Source: Polaromonas sp. AER18D-145
Lineage (GTDB): Bacteria; Pseudomonadota; Gammaproteobacteria; Burkholderiales; Burkholderiaceae_C
Direction of reading: 5' to 3'
Assembly: GCF_002379095.1 (NCBI RefSeq)
Contig: NZ_NBZV01000021.1
Span: 1-64,000, forward strand
DNA length: 64,000 nucleotides
In this document: positions 43,296 to 52,521 of the stretch, piece by piece
Numbering within the stretch: the stretch's first letter is position 1
Layout of the letters: the number at the start of each line of letters is the position of its first letter
The notes under the pieces: generated by a model
The model's input: only the letters and a program-made list of their open reading frames with translations
Database searches by the model: none
What the model was told of the DNA's origin: nothing
Made by a program: the position numbers and the translations under genes

Positions 43296-44365
43296 ACTTC
43301 GAGGACTTTGATGCAGGCTACGTCCGACTCCGCTTCAAGCTCAGAACTAAGGTTCGTCAGCGTGTTTGGCGGAAGCTCGCAAAGCTTCTGAAGGACGGAA
43401 TCCCGATGATCGCCGGCCTTGAGGAAATCAGGGGGTTGCGACGGCCGAAAGCGGCGGAATCAATTGCGATAGGTGAATGGATTCGCTCCCTTGAGAACGG
43501 TGCAAAACTCTCGGATGCTGTGCGCACTTGGGTGAGCACGGAGGAATACATGCTGATCATGGCGGGCGAGCAGTCGGGAACACTGGCTGAAACGCTGACG
43601 TCCGTGGTGACCGTTGCGAAAGCAAAGGCCCAAATTCAAGGAGCGGTAATAGGAGGCATCGCATATCCGGCCTTCATCCTGATCCTCGCATTTGTGATGT
43701 TGTATTACTTCGGCTTCAAGATTATTCCAGCCTTCACCAAGGTCGCGCGGGGCGACTCCTGGACTGGTGTCGCGCGGGTAATGATCGACCTGTCAGTTTT
43801 CGTGAGGGCATGGCTCCCAGCGCTCATTTTTTCCTTTTGCGCCGGAGTTGTCGCATTCTTCTACTCGCTGCCCAATTGGAATTCTCCCGTGCGGGTCGCT
43901 CTCGACCGTTTTGCACCTTACAGCATCTATCGCGTCATGCAGGGTTCGGCCTGGCTGATCGCTCTCGCCGCGCTAGTGCAAGCGGGCGTGCGCCTTGAGG
44001 TGGCTATTCAACAACTGGGGGACGGCGCCTCCGCATGGGCAAGGGTGCGGATGGACGGCGCCCTTGCCGGCCTCAGATCTGGTCGCAACCTCGGAGATTC
44101 TCTTGAGCGAACAGGTTATGAATTCCCAGACAGAGAGATCAACGCTGACATACGTGTGTATTCCACTAAATCAGGATTCGAGGAAGCCCTTCGGCTTATA
44201 GGGAACGAGTGGATCACCGAGTCCGTTGAACGGATACAGGGCCTCATGGGCGTGGTGTTCATCGTGACCATGCTCGTTGTTGGCGGCTTCATTCTCTTCC
44301 TAGTGGCCGGACTCATGGGAATGATGCTGCAACTTGCACAAATCATGCAGCGCAGTGCGATTTGA
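43292..44365 (+). CDS. pilR: PilR inner-membrane platform protein (GspF/PilC type)
   Basis: A 357-aa protein with two T2SS-F domains and three membrane regions (about 113-138, 170-192, 318-345), the standard GspF/PilC arrangement. Conserved MAGEQSGTLAETL occurs in the first domain. It is the platform moved by the ATPases to add or remove pilins. Start in an ATGA overlap with pilQ. Confidence 0.88.
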   Translation: MNFEDFDAGYVRLRFKLRTKVRQRVWRKLAKLLKDGIPMIAGLEEIRGLRRPKAAESIAIGEWIRSLENGAKLSDAVRTWVSTEEYMLIMAGEQSGTLAETLTSVVTVAKAKAQIQGAVIGGIAYPAFILILAFVMLYYFGFKIIPAFTKVARGDSWTGVARVMIDLSVFVRAWLPALIFSFCAGVVAFFYSLPNWNSPVRVALDRFAPYSIYRVMQGSAWLIALAALVQAGVRLEVAIQQLGDGASAWARVRMDGALAGLRSGRNLGDSLERTGYEFPDREINADIRVYSTKSGFEEALRLIGNEWITESVERIQGLMGVVFIVTMLVVGGFILFLVAGLMGMMLQLAQIMQRSAI

Positions 44366-44398
44366 TTTCGATTTTTTAAACCAACCAGAGGAATTTTT

Positions 44399-44932
44399 AT
44401 GACATTCATTCGGAATCGCAAATCAGCAAAACAGGGCGGTATGACGTTGATTGAGACTATCGTCTCGCTCTCCATTCTTGCCGTCGTCGTTAGCGTTGCT
44501 TTGTCCCTATACAACTCTGCAACGTCGCAGCAGGCTTCAACTCAGATGATGTCTGATTTGAGCGCGCTTCGTTCTGCGACCAAGTCTGTCTACTACGGGC
44601 AGGGCGGATACGGAAGCGCCAATTTGAACCAGGTGCTGGTTCACGCGAAGAAGGTGCCGACGACGATGCTGGTTACAGCTGGCACCCCGCCTGTAATTAC
44701 CCACGGTCTTAGCGGAACCGTTTCAGTGACTGGAGCGGTGTCGGCGTTCACCATCTCAGTTACCAAAATTCCTACTGATGTTTGCCTGAATGTCCTTGCA
44801 GGCACCAAGGGCTGGAACTCTGTGCAGGTCGGTGCCGCTACGCCGGTAACGACGTTTCCCATTTCGCCAGACACGGCGTCAGCTCAGTGTTCTACATCTG
44901 ACGACAACACGATCATCTTCCAGTCCACCTGA
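44399..44932 (+). CDS. pilS: PilS major type IVb prepilin
   Basis: A 177-aa prepilin with a 14-residue leader ending in Gly-Gly and mature start MTLIE (Glu5 present), then a hydrophobic helix (TIVSLSILAVVVSVALSL). Two cysteines in the C-terminal half (CLNVLAG and QCSTSD) form the D-region typical of type IVb pilins. GAGGAA lies before the start. It is the structural subunit of the thin pilus; no dedicated prepilin peptidase gene is in the window. Confidence 0.88.
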   Translation: MTFIRNRKSAKQGGMTLIETIVSLSILAVVVSVALSLYNSATSQQASTQMMSDLSALRSATKSVYYGQGGYGSANLNQVLVHAKKVPTTMLVTAGTPPVITHGLSGTVSVTGAVSAFTISVTKIPTDVCLNVLAGTKGWNSVQVGAATPVTTFPISPDTASAQCSTSDDNTIIFQST

Positions 44933-44947
44933 CCGAAAAAGGGACCT

Positions 44948-45898
44948 ATGGCACTCCTTTCAATTCCATTTACTGACCTGTACCTGGGTGAAACAAGTTC
45001 CTGGATGTCGGGAATGCCTGGGACGACAGATCCTGAGCCACCTCCTGAGGCTGACTTGCCGGAACTTGCTGCCCTGAGAACTGACTGCGAAAAGTATTTC
45101 GTTGCCAACCCTGACAGGGAAGGCTGGCCGATCCGACACGCCGGCATCAGCTATCGGGCATCTCTGATGAATACCATCAGCGAGCGCGTGTATGTCCTGC
45201 GCCGACTGAGCGAGACGATAACGCCTCTTGAGGAACTCGGCTTGCCTGTTCCAATTGTAGAGAGCCTCATGCGGCCGGGAATGACGGGGCTTATTCTGTT
45301 CTGCGGGACATTCGGTCAGGGCAAGACCACGACAGCGTCTTCAACTGTCTATTCGCGCATCAGTAAGTTCGGCGGTGTGGCTGTGACAGTTGAGGAACCT
45401 CCAGAAATGCCGCTTCATGGCCAACATGGCCTGGGCGTTTGCTACCAGACCTGGGTTCAGCCGGGCGAGTTCGGGCATGCCTGTCGCCAGGCGGTTCGCT
45501 GGGCACCGTCCATCATCTTTCTCGGGGAGATACGCGATTCGGAAACTGCAATTGAAGCGTTGCGGGCATCCATCAATGGCCGGCTTGTGATCTGCACTGC
45601 CCACGCTGACAACTGTGCCATGGCGCTTCAACGTGTGTTCGCACTTGCAACCGGGGACAACAACTCAGCGGATGACGTTCTGGGCATGCTTGCGTCAGGA
45701 TTGGCCGGTGTGTTACATCAGCGCCTTGAGCGGACCGACAGGCGCAAGCAGCTCGTTGTTGAAAGCCTATTTTGTATTGGCGAAGACGAGACAAGTATTC
45801 GCGCGACGATCCGCCAACGCAATTTTGAAGCACTGAAGAATACTGTGGCGCTGCAGAAGAACAGAATGTTCTTTGGCGTGCGAAAAGCGACTGCTTAG
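44948..45898 (+). CDS. PilT-like pilus ATPase (copy A)
   Basis: A 316-aa ATPase. Walker A GTFGQGKT (about 121-128), VEEPPEMPL, Walker B-like IFLGEIRDSET, His motif CTAHADN. It lacks the CxxC zinc site and the long N-terminus of assembly ATPases, so it fits the retraction (PilT) group, but is divergent. AAGGGA precedes the start. IncI1 thin-pilus clusters do not usually have such a gene here. Confidence 0.8.
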   Translation: MALLSIPFTDLYLGETSSWMSGMPGTTDPEPPPEADLPELAALRTDCEKYFVANPDREGWPIRHAGISYRASLMNTISERVYVLRRLSETITPLEELGLPVPIVESLMRPGMTGLILFCGTFGQGKTTTASSTVYSRISKFGGVAVTVEEPPEMPLHGQHGLGVCYQTWVQPGEFGHACRQAVRWAPSIIFLGEIRDSETAIEALRASINGRLVICTAHADNCAMALQRVFALATGDNNSADDVLGMLASGLAGVLHQRLERTDRRKQLVVESLFCIGEDETSIRATIRQRNFEALKNTVALQKNRMFFGVRKATA

Positions 45899-45900
45899 CC

Positions 45901-46347
45901 ATGCCATTAGTGGTCAGCATGTTCTTTGTTGCCATGGTTGCACTTCTTAGCGCTCTCTATGTACCTGCGCAGGAAGCACGGATGTCGCTTGCGTCCGCAG
46001 ATGTGGGCGCGACATCTGCGCTGGCATATCGTGAATCGCTGATCAACTATCTCAATGCGAATCCGACGGCCACCGGCACGGTTCCTGACGCTTCCCTCAC
46101 GCCGCTGTGGGGGCATCAGCGAAACCCGCGCTGGACGAACACGGTTTCATCCGGGACGCTGTTTGTCTATGAATCGAGTCCTTCAAACACACCCAAACTG
46201 CTACACGAGTTGTATCGAAAGACTCTCTCATCGTACACAGTGGGGCGGAACGCTTCCGGATTCGTTGTGAGTGCTAAAGGCTTCGCAACTGGTATCCCAG
46301 TCCCGGCAATGGTCCCTGACGGTGCAATTTTGATAGTGGGAAAATAA
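45901..46347 (+). CDS. pilM: PilM-like pilus protein
   Basis: A 148-aa protein with an N-terminal hydrophobic anchor (about 3-20) and a small periplasmic domain ending in a beta-rich region (GFVVSAKGFATGIPVPAMVPDGAILIVGK, read as two strands). Length and layout match PilM of IncI1 (about 145 aa), not the actin-like PilM of type IVa pili. It lies between two PilT-like ATPase genes and overlaps the second by one base. Confidence 0.65.
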   Translation: MPLVVSMFFVAMVALLSALYVPAQEARMSLASADVGATSALAYRESLINYLNANPTATGTVPDASLTPLWGHQRNPRWTNTVSSGTLFVYESSPSNTPKLLHELYRKTLSSYTVGRNASGFVVSAKGFATGIPVPAMVPDGAILIVGK

Positions 46348-47525
46348 TGGATTCGACTTTCACGCCCTCCGAAAACGACGTATTCAACGCCGGCCTGCCA
46401 ACTTCTGCTGCGCTGCTGAAGAATGACGCGCCACGTGCAGGCCAGGCTGAAGAAACGCTCCCGAAGATCCTCGACGTTGTTTCAAGTCCTTTGCCATTCA
46501 GTGACATGCTCGTTACGGCCGACGAGGACGTGATGATTCGCAATGCAAACGGATGGTTGAAATTTGACAGGGCGCCTTATTCGGAGGCAGACATCGAGTT
46601 CATTTTGTGGCAAATGGACGCGCAGTGGGCTGAGTTGCTTCACCGTGGAGGTTTCAGTCGGCCGTACGTCGTAGGGAATTTCCGGCTTCGGGTTACGGCG
46701 TATCTCGCATTCAGAGGGGCGAAGAAGATGCTTGCGATTCGTCGGACCCCCGTCGACCCCATGCACTTCAAAGATACCGGGCTGCCGGACTCGGTAAAGC
46801 TGATGATCGAGAATCCACAAGGGCTGGTGCTCCTTTCCGGCGCGACTGGGGCAGGAAAGACCACCACCATGGCCGCGCTGGTCGATCAGCTGAATGAGAC
46901 ACGGAACTATCACATCGAGACGATTGAAGATCCCATTGAATTTGTGTTTAAGCGGAAGAAGTCCGTTTTCTCCCAGCGAGAGGTCGGCCACGACATTCCA
47001 ACTTACAACGAAGGTGTTCGAGGCGCAATGAGGCAGCGTCCTGACGTGATCATCATCGGGGAGATTCGCGACAGGGATACGGCCGAGAACGCCATCCTGG
47101 CTGGCGAATCCGGCCATCTTGTGATCGCAACGCTGCACGCGAGTAGCGTCAGTGGTGCGATTCAGAAGCTCGTCTCGTTCTTTCCGGGTGAAGAATCTGC
47201 GAAATATGCATCACTCGCTTCGTCGCTGGTTGGGGTAATTCATCAGTGCATGGTGCCCGGTACCACTCAAGGTGAGGGAGTAGTGGCCACGGAGTTACTT
47301 TTCAATCACAAGCAGAGCTTCTCGGAGTTCTTGAACAGCCCGATAAAAATCAACGCGGCCCTCGACGAAAGGGTTGGCGGAATGTCGCAGTCACTTGCGA
47401 TGTCTCTGCATAGCTTGGTCAAGGAAGGGAAAATCGCAAAGGCAGATGCGCTCAAGACAGTCGCAAGCCAGGGCTCTGCCCAAGCAAAGCTCATAAAGAT
47501 GTTTGACCTGCAGGGTGTGCGATGA
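46347..47525 (+). CDS. pilT: PilT-like pilus ATPase (copy B)
   Basis: A 392-aa ATPase of the PilT/PilU class. Walker A GATGAGKTT (about 166-174), Asp box IEDPIEF, Walker B-like IIIGEIRDRDTA, His box ATLHASS. No zinc site. The C-terminal region (SLHSLVKEGKIAKADAL) is as in PilT. It probably drives pilus retraction. It overlaps pilV-1 by 4 nt. Confidence 0.85.
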   Translation: MDSTFTPSENDVFNAGLPTSAALLKNDAPRAGQAEETLPKILDVVSSPLPFSDMLVTADEDVMIRNANGWLKFDRAPYSEADIEFILWQMDAQWAELLHRGGFSRPYVVGNFRLRVTAYLAFRGAKKMLAIRRTPVDPMHFKDTGLPDSVKLMIENPQGLVLLSGATGAGKTTTMAALVDQLNETRNYHIETIEDPIEFVFKRKKSVFSQREVGHDIPTYNEGVRGAMRQRPDVIIIGEIRDRDTAENAILAGESGHLVIATLHASSVSGAIQKLVSFFPGEESAKYASLASSLVGVIHQCMVPGTTQGEGVVATELLFNHKQSFSEFLNSPIKINAALDERVGGMSQSLAMSLHSLVKEGKIAKADALKTVASQGSAQAKLIKMFDLQGVR

Positions 47526-48964
47526 GCAGGAGGCAATCTGGCATAACGCTTGTTGAGGTCATGGCCGGGCTTGCAGTTCTTGCGGCTACGTTGGCCGGAC
47601 TGGCAATGATGACCGACCAGTTCAGCGATGAAACCCGGTCTGCGCTTGCAGCCAGCCAAACACGCACCTTTGGTGAGGCCGCAAACGCTTACATTAAGGC
47701 CAACTATTCTGCCGTTCGGGGAGTTGCGACCCCGACAACGCCGGCCATGCTGGATGTGCCAACCTTAGTTGCTGCCGGCAATCTGACGGCCGGATTTGGG
47801 GCAACTAATGGGTTTGGCCAGAGTCTGTGTGCGTTGATCCTCCAGCCGGTCCCTGATCGCCTTCAGGCAATGGTCGTTAGCGAGGGTGGATTGCCGATTG
47901 ACGATCTTTCATTGGGAACTATCGCTGCGGTCATTGGAGGAAGCGGCGGAGGGGTCTACTCTTCCGACCCATCAGTGATTCGGGGCGCTGTGGGGGGCTG
48001 GCAGATAAGCGCCAGCACGTTCGACAATTTGGCCAACAACGTCGGTCGGAAATGCGACTCGACTATTGGCAATGTTCGTGTGGCGCCTGGAACGCCAGCT
48101 ATGGCACTTTGGTTCGAGAACGGCGATACCTCTTCAGCGTTTCTGTCGCGTGACGCAGTCCCTGGGCGTCCGGAACTCAATCACATGAATACCCCGCTGG
48201 TCATGAATGCTGTGCAGGTGGTGGATGCTGCTTGCACCGTGGTCGGGGCTATTGCTAGAGACACGTCCGGACTGGTCCTTTCATGCCAGGGTGGTCGTTG
48301 GAAAAGCCAGTCTACCTACTGGCAGGATCCAGTTCCTAGTTACGCTGCGCTACCAGCTTGTAATGCCTTGTCTGCTGGCCACACGCGAGTTGTTAGTAAC
48401 CCAAGCGTCGGATCTGGTCCAAGGCCCTACACCTGCACGGGTGCAGCCTGGGCCGCACTGTCGGTGGACGACCAGGGGAACTCGTACCAGGCTGGAGTTG
48501 CTACCAATGCCGGCATGAATTCGAGTGGACGCATCAATGTCAGCACGAACGATTGGAGCATGTTTATGCTCGATGGAGCTGGCGGTGCAAACGCAGCGGC
48601 GAAGACCGCTCCAGGATCGGCCTACGTGAACGACATTTTTGTTCGTTCAGTTGGGAAGTGGGCGAGCGAGATACTCACTGGAAACACTGGGGTGCGTGGA
48701 ATTCTGGGGCCCCTGAAGGGTAAGCAGATCACTTGTGTTGACCAATTTGGGCAAAGTCAGGCCTGGGCTTACGTTGACGGAAATGGTGATCCGTTCACGC
48801 GTATGTATATTCCCCCTCTCGGGTATGACTCTGGATGGGTGCCAGGCTTCGGGGTCCAGCACACTAGTGGTACCGACACTTTCAATGTTGGGTGGTATAC
48901 GTTCGTCATGGCGTACAACGGTCAAGCAGGCGCTCAGTGCTTTGCGAACTGGCCTCCGACCTGA
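47522..48964 (+). CDS. pilV: PilV-like tip adhesin/minor pilin, copy 1
   Basis: A 480-aa type IVb minor prepilin: leader MSRRQSG, cleavage after Gly7, mature ITLVE with Glu5 and a hydrophobic helix. Residues to about 330 form the constant domain shared with the next two genes (FENGDTSSAF, LSRDAVPGRPEL, NTPLV). The C-terminal 150 residues are specific to this copy (..RMYIPPLGYDSGWVPG..). In IncI1 the PilV C-terminus binds recipient lipopolysaccharide and chooses the mating partner in liquid. Likely the same role here. Confidence 0.85.
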   Translation: MSRRQSGITLVEVMAGLAVLAATLAGLAMMTDQFSDETRSALAASQTRTFGEAANAYIKANYSAVRGVATPTTPAMLDVPTLVAAGNLTAGFGATNGFGQSLCALILQPVPDRLQAMVVSEGGLPIDDLSLGTIAAVIGGSGGGVYSSDPSVIRGAVGGWQISASTFDNLANNVGRKCDSTIGNVRVAPGTPAMALWFENGDTSSAFLSRDAVPGRPELNHMNTPLVMNAVQVVDAACTVVGAIARDTSGLVLSCQGGRWKSQSTYWQDPVPSYAALPACNALSAGHTRVVSNPSVGSGPRPYTCTGAAWAALSVDDQGNSYQAGVATNAGMNSSGRINVSTNDWSMFMLDGAGGANAAAKTAPGSAYVNDIFVRSVGKWASEILTGNTGVRGILGPLKGKQITCVDQFGQSQAWAYVDGNGDPFTRMYIPPLGYDSGWVPGFGVQHTSGTDTFNVGWYTFVMAYNGQAGAQCFANWPPT

Positions 48965-48975
48965 GTCGAATTTCG

Positions 48976-50457
48976 ATGCTCAGGGGGCCTTACGACTTTA
49001 GCGTTGCGGATCACGGGTACAAACGGGGTGCCTGGGCGCGGTGCGGATCCCGACGAACGCAGCAAGGGTTGACCCTTGTCGAGGTAGTGGCAAGTCTTGG
49101 CATTCTCGCCGGTGTTTTTGCCGGCTTGGCGATGGTTGCAGACTCGTACTCCCAGGACACAAAAGCAACAATTGCAGCCACCCAACTCCGCACCTTCGGC
49201 GAGGCTTCCCGCGCCTATGTGAAGGACAACTATTCCGCAGTCCAGCTAGTTGCCGGACCAACTATTCCGGCGATGATCGACGCATCAACGCTCATTGCAT
49301 CAGGGCACCTTACAGCAGAATTCTCCAGCAGAAATGCCTACGCGCAGACCATGTGTACCCTCGTGCTCGAGCCCACTGCGAACAAGCTGCAGGCGCTAGT
49401 AGTTTCTGAGGGCGGAACGCCGATTGACGATCTCACCCTCGGCGTGATTTCAGCAATTGTTGGCGGCAGTGGTGGCGCTGTGTATTCAACGGCTCCAGCA
49501 GCAATCCGGGGCGCTATGGGTGGATGGGAGCTAACGACCAGCGCTTTTGACGACCTGGCGAACAATGTGAGTCGCAGGTGCGATGGCACAGCTGGCAATG
49601 TACGGATCGCGCCCGGAACGCCTGCAATGGCCCTTTGGTTCGAAAATGGAGACACGTCGTCTGCCTTTCTCGCTCGGGATGCGGTTCCCGGTCGCCCTGA
49701 GCTCAATGAGCTAAACACACCGCTCGTTCTAAATTCCGTGGTCACCCTTGACGACGCGTGTACGCGTCCTGGAAGCATTGCCCGCGACTCTACCGGCGCT
49801 GTGATGAACTGCAGGCTCGGCCAATGGAAAGCTGCAGGTGGTGGGTCGGAGTTTTGGAAGGACCCTGTAAGTACATTTGCGTCCCTCCCGCCCTGCGACG
49901 CTGGAAGTGTTGGCCATACCAGAGTGGTGGAAGTCCCTTCAGTTGGCGGCGGTCCCCGTGCCTATTCTTGCATCGGTGGATCCTGGGCAGCGCTTTCCTT
50001 TAATGACTCAGGCAATCTCGTGGTCCCATCGAAGATTATTGGATCCGGAGGTCAAGGGACCTACGGATCGATAACGGTGCAGGGGGACAAGAACAGCTAC
50101 GCGGGCGTCAATTTCAGGAATGCGGGCGGTGATGCCGCGGGGACGTTGATGATGCACTCATCATACGGGGGATTCTTTAGGGCCGATGACACCAATTGGC
50201 GTTGGTACGTCGATGAAGCCGGTAACTCATGGCAGCCAGGCACCCCAAACGTTGCCGATGTGTACATTCGCAGCATTGGACGCCATGCGAGTGTAATTTT
50301 CGGCGGCGCCTTCTCCACGAACATTTACGTCGGCTGCTACATTGGCAACCCACGAGCTGGTGGGGCATGTGGTTGTCCGAGCGGAACTGGCGCATATCCA
50401 AGTGGGCAGTTTTCCGTTTACGCTGGGTCAGATTCGAATGCGTATTTATGTCAGTAG
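48976..50457 (+). CDS. pilV: PilV-like tip adhesin/minor pilin, copy 2
   Basis: Starting at ATG 48976 the protein has 493 aa. The 31-residue leader (basic, ending RRTQQG) is unusually long; mature start LTLVE. The constant domain is clearly homologous to copy 1 (FENGDTSSAF, ARDAVPGRPELNELNTPLV). The C-terminus is different, ending in a Gly/Cys-rich segment (YVGCYIGN..GGACGCPSG). The gap to copy 1 is 11 nt. Some similarity to copy 1 continues just before the variable end (VYIRSIGRHAS versus IFVRSVGKWAS). Confidence 0.82.
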   Translation: MLRGPYDFSVADHGYKRGAWARCGSRRTQQGLTLVEVVASLGILAGVFAGLAMVADSYSQDTKATIAATQLRTFGEASRAYVKDNYSAVQLVAGPTIPAMIDASTLIASGHLTAEFSSRNAYAQTMCTLVLEPTANKLQALVVSEGGTPIDDLTLGVISAIVGGSGGAVYSTAPAAIRGAMGGWELTTSAFDDLANNVSRRCDGTAGNVRIAPGTPAMALWFENGDTSSAFLARDAVPGRPELNELNTPLVLNSVVTLDDACTRPGSIARDSTGAVMNCRLGQWKAAGGGSEFWKDPVSTFASLPPCDAGSVGHTRVVEVPSVGGGPRAYSCIGGSWAALSFNDSGNLVVPSKIIGSGGQGTYGSITVQGDKNSYAGVNFRNAGGDAAGTLMMHSSYGGFFRADDTNWRWYVDEAGNSWQPGTPNVADVYIRSIGRHASVIFGGAFSTNIYVGCYIGNPRAGGACGCPSGTGAYPSGQFSVYAGSDSNAYLCQ

Positions 50458-52019
50458 TGACTGTTGCGAAGTTTGCCTTCCGTATTTCGAGTCGAACTGG
50501 AAGGAATAGGTCCGGGCTGGTTCGTCAAGCAGGAATTGCCCTTGTAGAGGTCGTCGCGAGCTTGGCGATCATCGCCGCCGCAACGGCGGGGCTGGTGGCG
50601 ATGTCTGATCTGTATGCGGAGGACGCAAAGGCATCAATTGCCGCTGGACAGGTTCGCAGCTTTGGCAACGCGGCTCAGTCATACATCAAAGACAACTATG
50701 CAGCGGTCCAGGCAGTTGCCACGGACACTGCACCTGCCATGATTGACGCAGCCACCCTTGTAGCGGCCGGCGCGCTCCCTTCCGATTTCGCCACGCAGAA
50801 CAGTTTCGGCCAGACTATGTGCGTGCTCGTCCTTGAGCCAACAGCCGGCCGGCTGCAGGCTCTGGTGGTCTCCGAAGGCGGCCGATCGATAGATGATCTG
50901 AGCCTCGGTGGAATTGCTTCGATGATCGGGGGTAGCGGCGGGGCAGTCTACGATGCAGATCCAGCCGTGATTCGTGGCGCCTCCGGCGGATGGCAAGTCC
51001 CAGCTGCAGCCTTTGACGACCGGACCAATAATATTGGCCGTCGTTGTGACGGGACTGTCGGCAACGTCAGGCTAGCCGCGGGAACTCCAGTGATGGCACT
51101 GTGGTTTGAAAATGGGGCTACTTCAACGGCGTTTTTGTCCCGCGATGCAGTGCCTGGCCGTCCAGAGCTCAATGAGATGAACACGCCCCTCGTGTTGAAC
51201 TCGATTCAAGTTGTCGGCGATGCCTGCACCCGCTTGGGCGCCGTGGCCAGGAGCGCTGCCGGCGGGGTCCTTTCTTGCCAGAGCGGGCAGTGGAAGGCGC
51301 AAGGCTCGTCATTTTGGGATGATCCGGTTGCGACTTTCGCAGACTTGCCCAGCTGCGCTGCCGCTTCTGTGGGGCAGACGCGTGTCGCCATGACTTCTAC
51401 TGTGGGCCCGGGACCGCGTGTCTACACGTGCAATGGCACTTCATGGGTCGCCTTGGCGGTCGATGACAGTGGAAACCTTTCAGCGCTCGGGACCGTGAGC
51501 GCCGGCAAGCTGCTACTCAGTGACTCGATCGTAAAGGGGACGTTTTGCCCGGTAGTCGGCCAGGTTTCCAAAGTTGCCAATGGAGAGGTCTATTCTTGTA
51601 AGAATAATGTTTGGACCAGAGCAGGGAGCAATTTCAGCTCCAACGCAATTGCTGGATATACGCCAGCCAACCAATCAATTTCCGGCTGTTATGCAGCACC
51701 TGGATATTTGACGGTAACCACACCCGGGTATTACGGCATTAACGTTGATGCAAACGCGTACCGATATTCAGGTTCATATGTCTCACTTAATGTGACCCTA
51801 ATTTCCCCCGGGGGCGCGGGCGTATGTGGTGCATCCGATAACATGCAAGCGGGAGGCGGCGGGGGATATATGACGCCGTCAGGGTTCTGCCTGGAACATC
51901 TCGATGCTGGCACATACCAAATACTCGTCTCGGGAAGCGATGCAAGCTCCTGCAGCACCTCAAGCCTTTACATGATGTTCGTTGGATCTGCCCGAGTTCG
52001 CCTCTTGAGTGAGGACTAG
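50448..52019 (+). CDS. pilV: PilV-like tip adhesin/minor pilin, copy 3
   Basis: 523 aa from ATG 50448, overlapping copy 2 by 10 nt. Leader of 29 residues ending RQAG, mature IALVEVVAS with Glu5. The constant domain resembles the other two copies (FENGATSTAF, LSRDAVPGRPELNEMNTPLV). The C-terminal 140 residues are unrelated to copies 1 and 2: beta-rich, Tyr/Gly/Ser-rich, with GGGGGYMTP, probably a different binding head. Last gene of the pilus run. Confidence 0.82.
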   Translation: MSVVTVAKFAFRISSRTGRNRSGLVRQAGIALVEVVASLAIIAAATAGLVAMSDLYAEDAKASIAAGQVRSFGNAAQSYIKDNYAAVQAVATDTAPAMIDAATLVAAGALPSDFATQNSFGQTMCVLVLEPTAGRLQALVVSEGGRSIDDLSLGGIASMIGGSGGAVYDADPAVIRGASGGWQVPAAAFDDRTNNIGRRCDGTVGNVRLAAGTPVMALWFENGATSTAFLSRDAVPGRPELNEMNTPLVLNSIQVVGDACTRLGAVARSAAGGVLSCQSGQWKAQGSSFWDDPVATFADLPSCAAASVGQTRVAMTSTVGPGPRVYTCNGTSWVALAVDDSGNLSALGTVSAGKLLLSDSIVKGTFCPVVGQVSKVANGEVYSCKNNVWTRAGSNFSSNAIAGYTPANQSISGCYAAPGYLTVTTPGYYGINVDANAYRYSGSYVSLNVTLISPGGAGVCGASDNMQAGGGGGYMTPSGFCLEHLDAGTYQILVSGSDASSCSTSSLYMMFVGSARVRLLSED

Positions 52020-52320
52020 GGACGCTACCCAAGACCCGTGCGAGGCTCCTATGGCGCGCAATTTCCTTCGAGAACGTCGACTGACCACCAACTGTTGATT
52101 CCAAAGGCAATTTGCGGTGAAATGTAGCTGCTTTGCAATTTTTGCATCTCGCGTGCCTTGTGCACGCCTTCAACAAACCGGATGGGTCAGCCCTTCCGGG
52201 TGTGCCCGACGAAACCGCAAGGGGTTGTATGGGCATTTACGTTTCGATATCACCTACCTCCCTCTTGGAGGCTTCGATCAGCTCGTCTGAGGCGAATGTG
52301 GCACATGCTGGGAGGGCACC
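52020..52320. other. Gap after the pilus operon
   Basis: About 300 bases without a supported gene. There is no clear T-run terminator after pilV-3; the region has short GC-rich hairpins near 52180-52230 and GGGAGG just before the ATG at 52321. Confidence 0.5.
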
Positions 52321-52521
52321 ATGATGTACGTCCTGGCATTTCTCATCGTGATGGGACTTGGCTTCTTCTTGAGGCCCTCGAACGGATCGCCAGATGCTGG
52401 TGGCCCGGTCGACGTCCTTGACGGTGATTCCGAAACACCTGGACAGGACGTTTCGCTCGCCTATCAGGATGACTTCATGTTCGATCAGAACTCGAGCGCT
52501 GGAGATCAAGAAAACGACTAG
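52321..52521 (+). CDS. Small membrane protein, 66 aa
   Basis: Excellent ribosome binding site (GGGAGG, six bases). One N-terminal membrane helix (MMYVLAFLIVMGLGFFL), then an acidic, Gly/Ser/Asp-rich tail (DVLDGDSETPG..DFMFDQNSS). No lipobox or family. The stop codon lies within the AACGACTAGTCGTT palindrome (52513-52526) that begins the next hairpin leader. Confidence 0.65.
   Translation: MMYVLAFLIVMGLGFFLRPSNGSPDAGGPVDVLDGDSETPGQDVSLAYQDDFMFDQNSSAGDQEND

Noticed and set aside
47522-52019. A classical shufflon
   Set aside because: All three pilV copies are complete and in the same orientation; no 19-bp type repeats at the variable junctions and no recombinase gene are visible.
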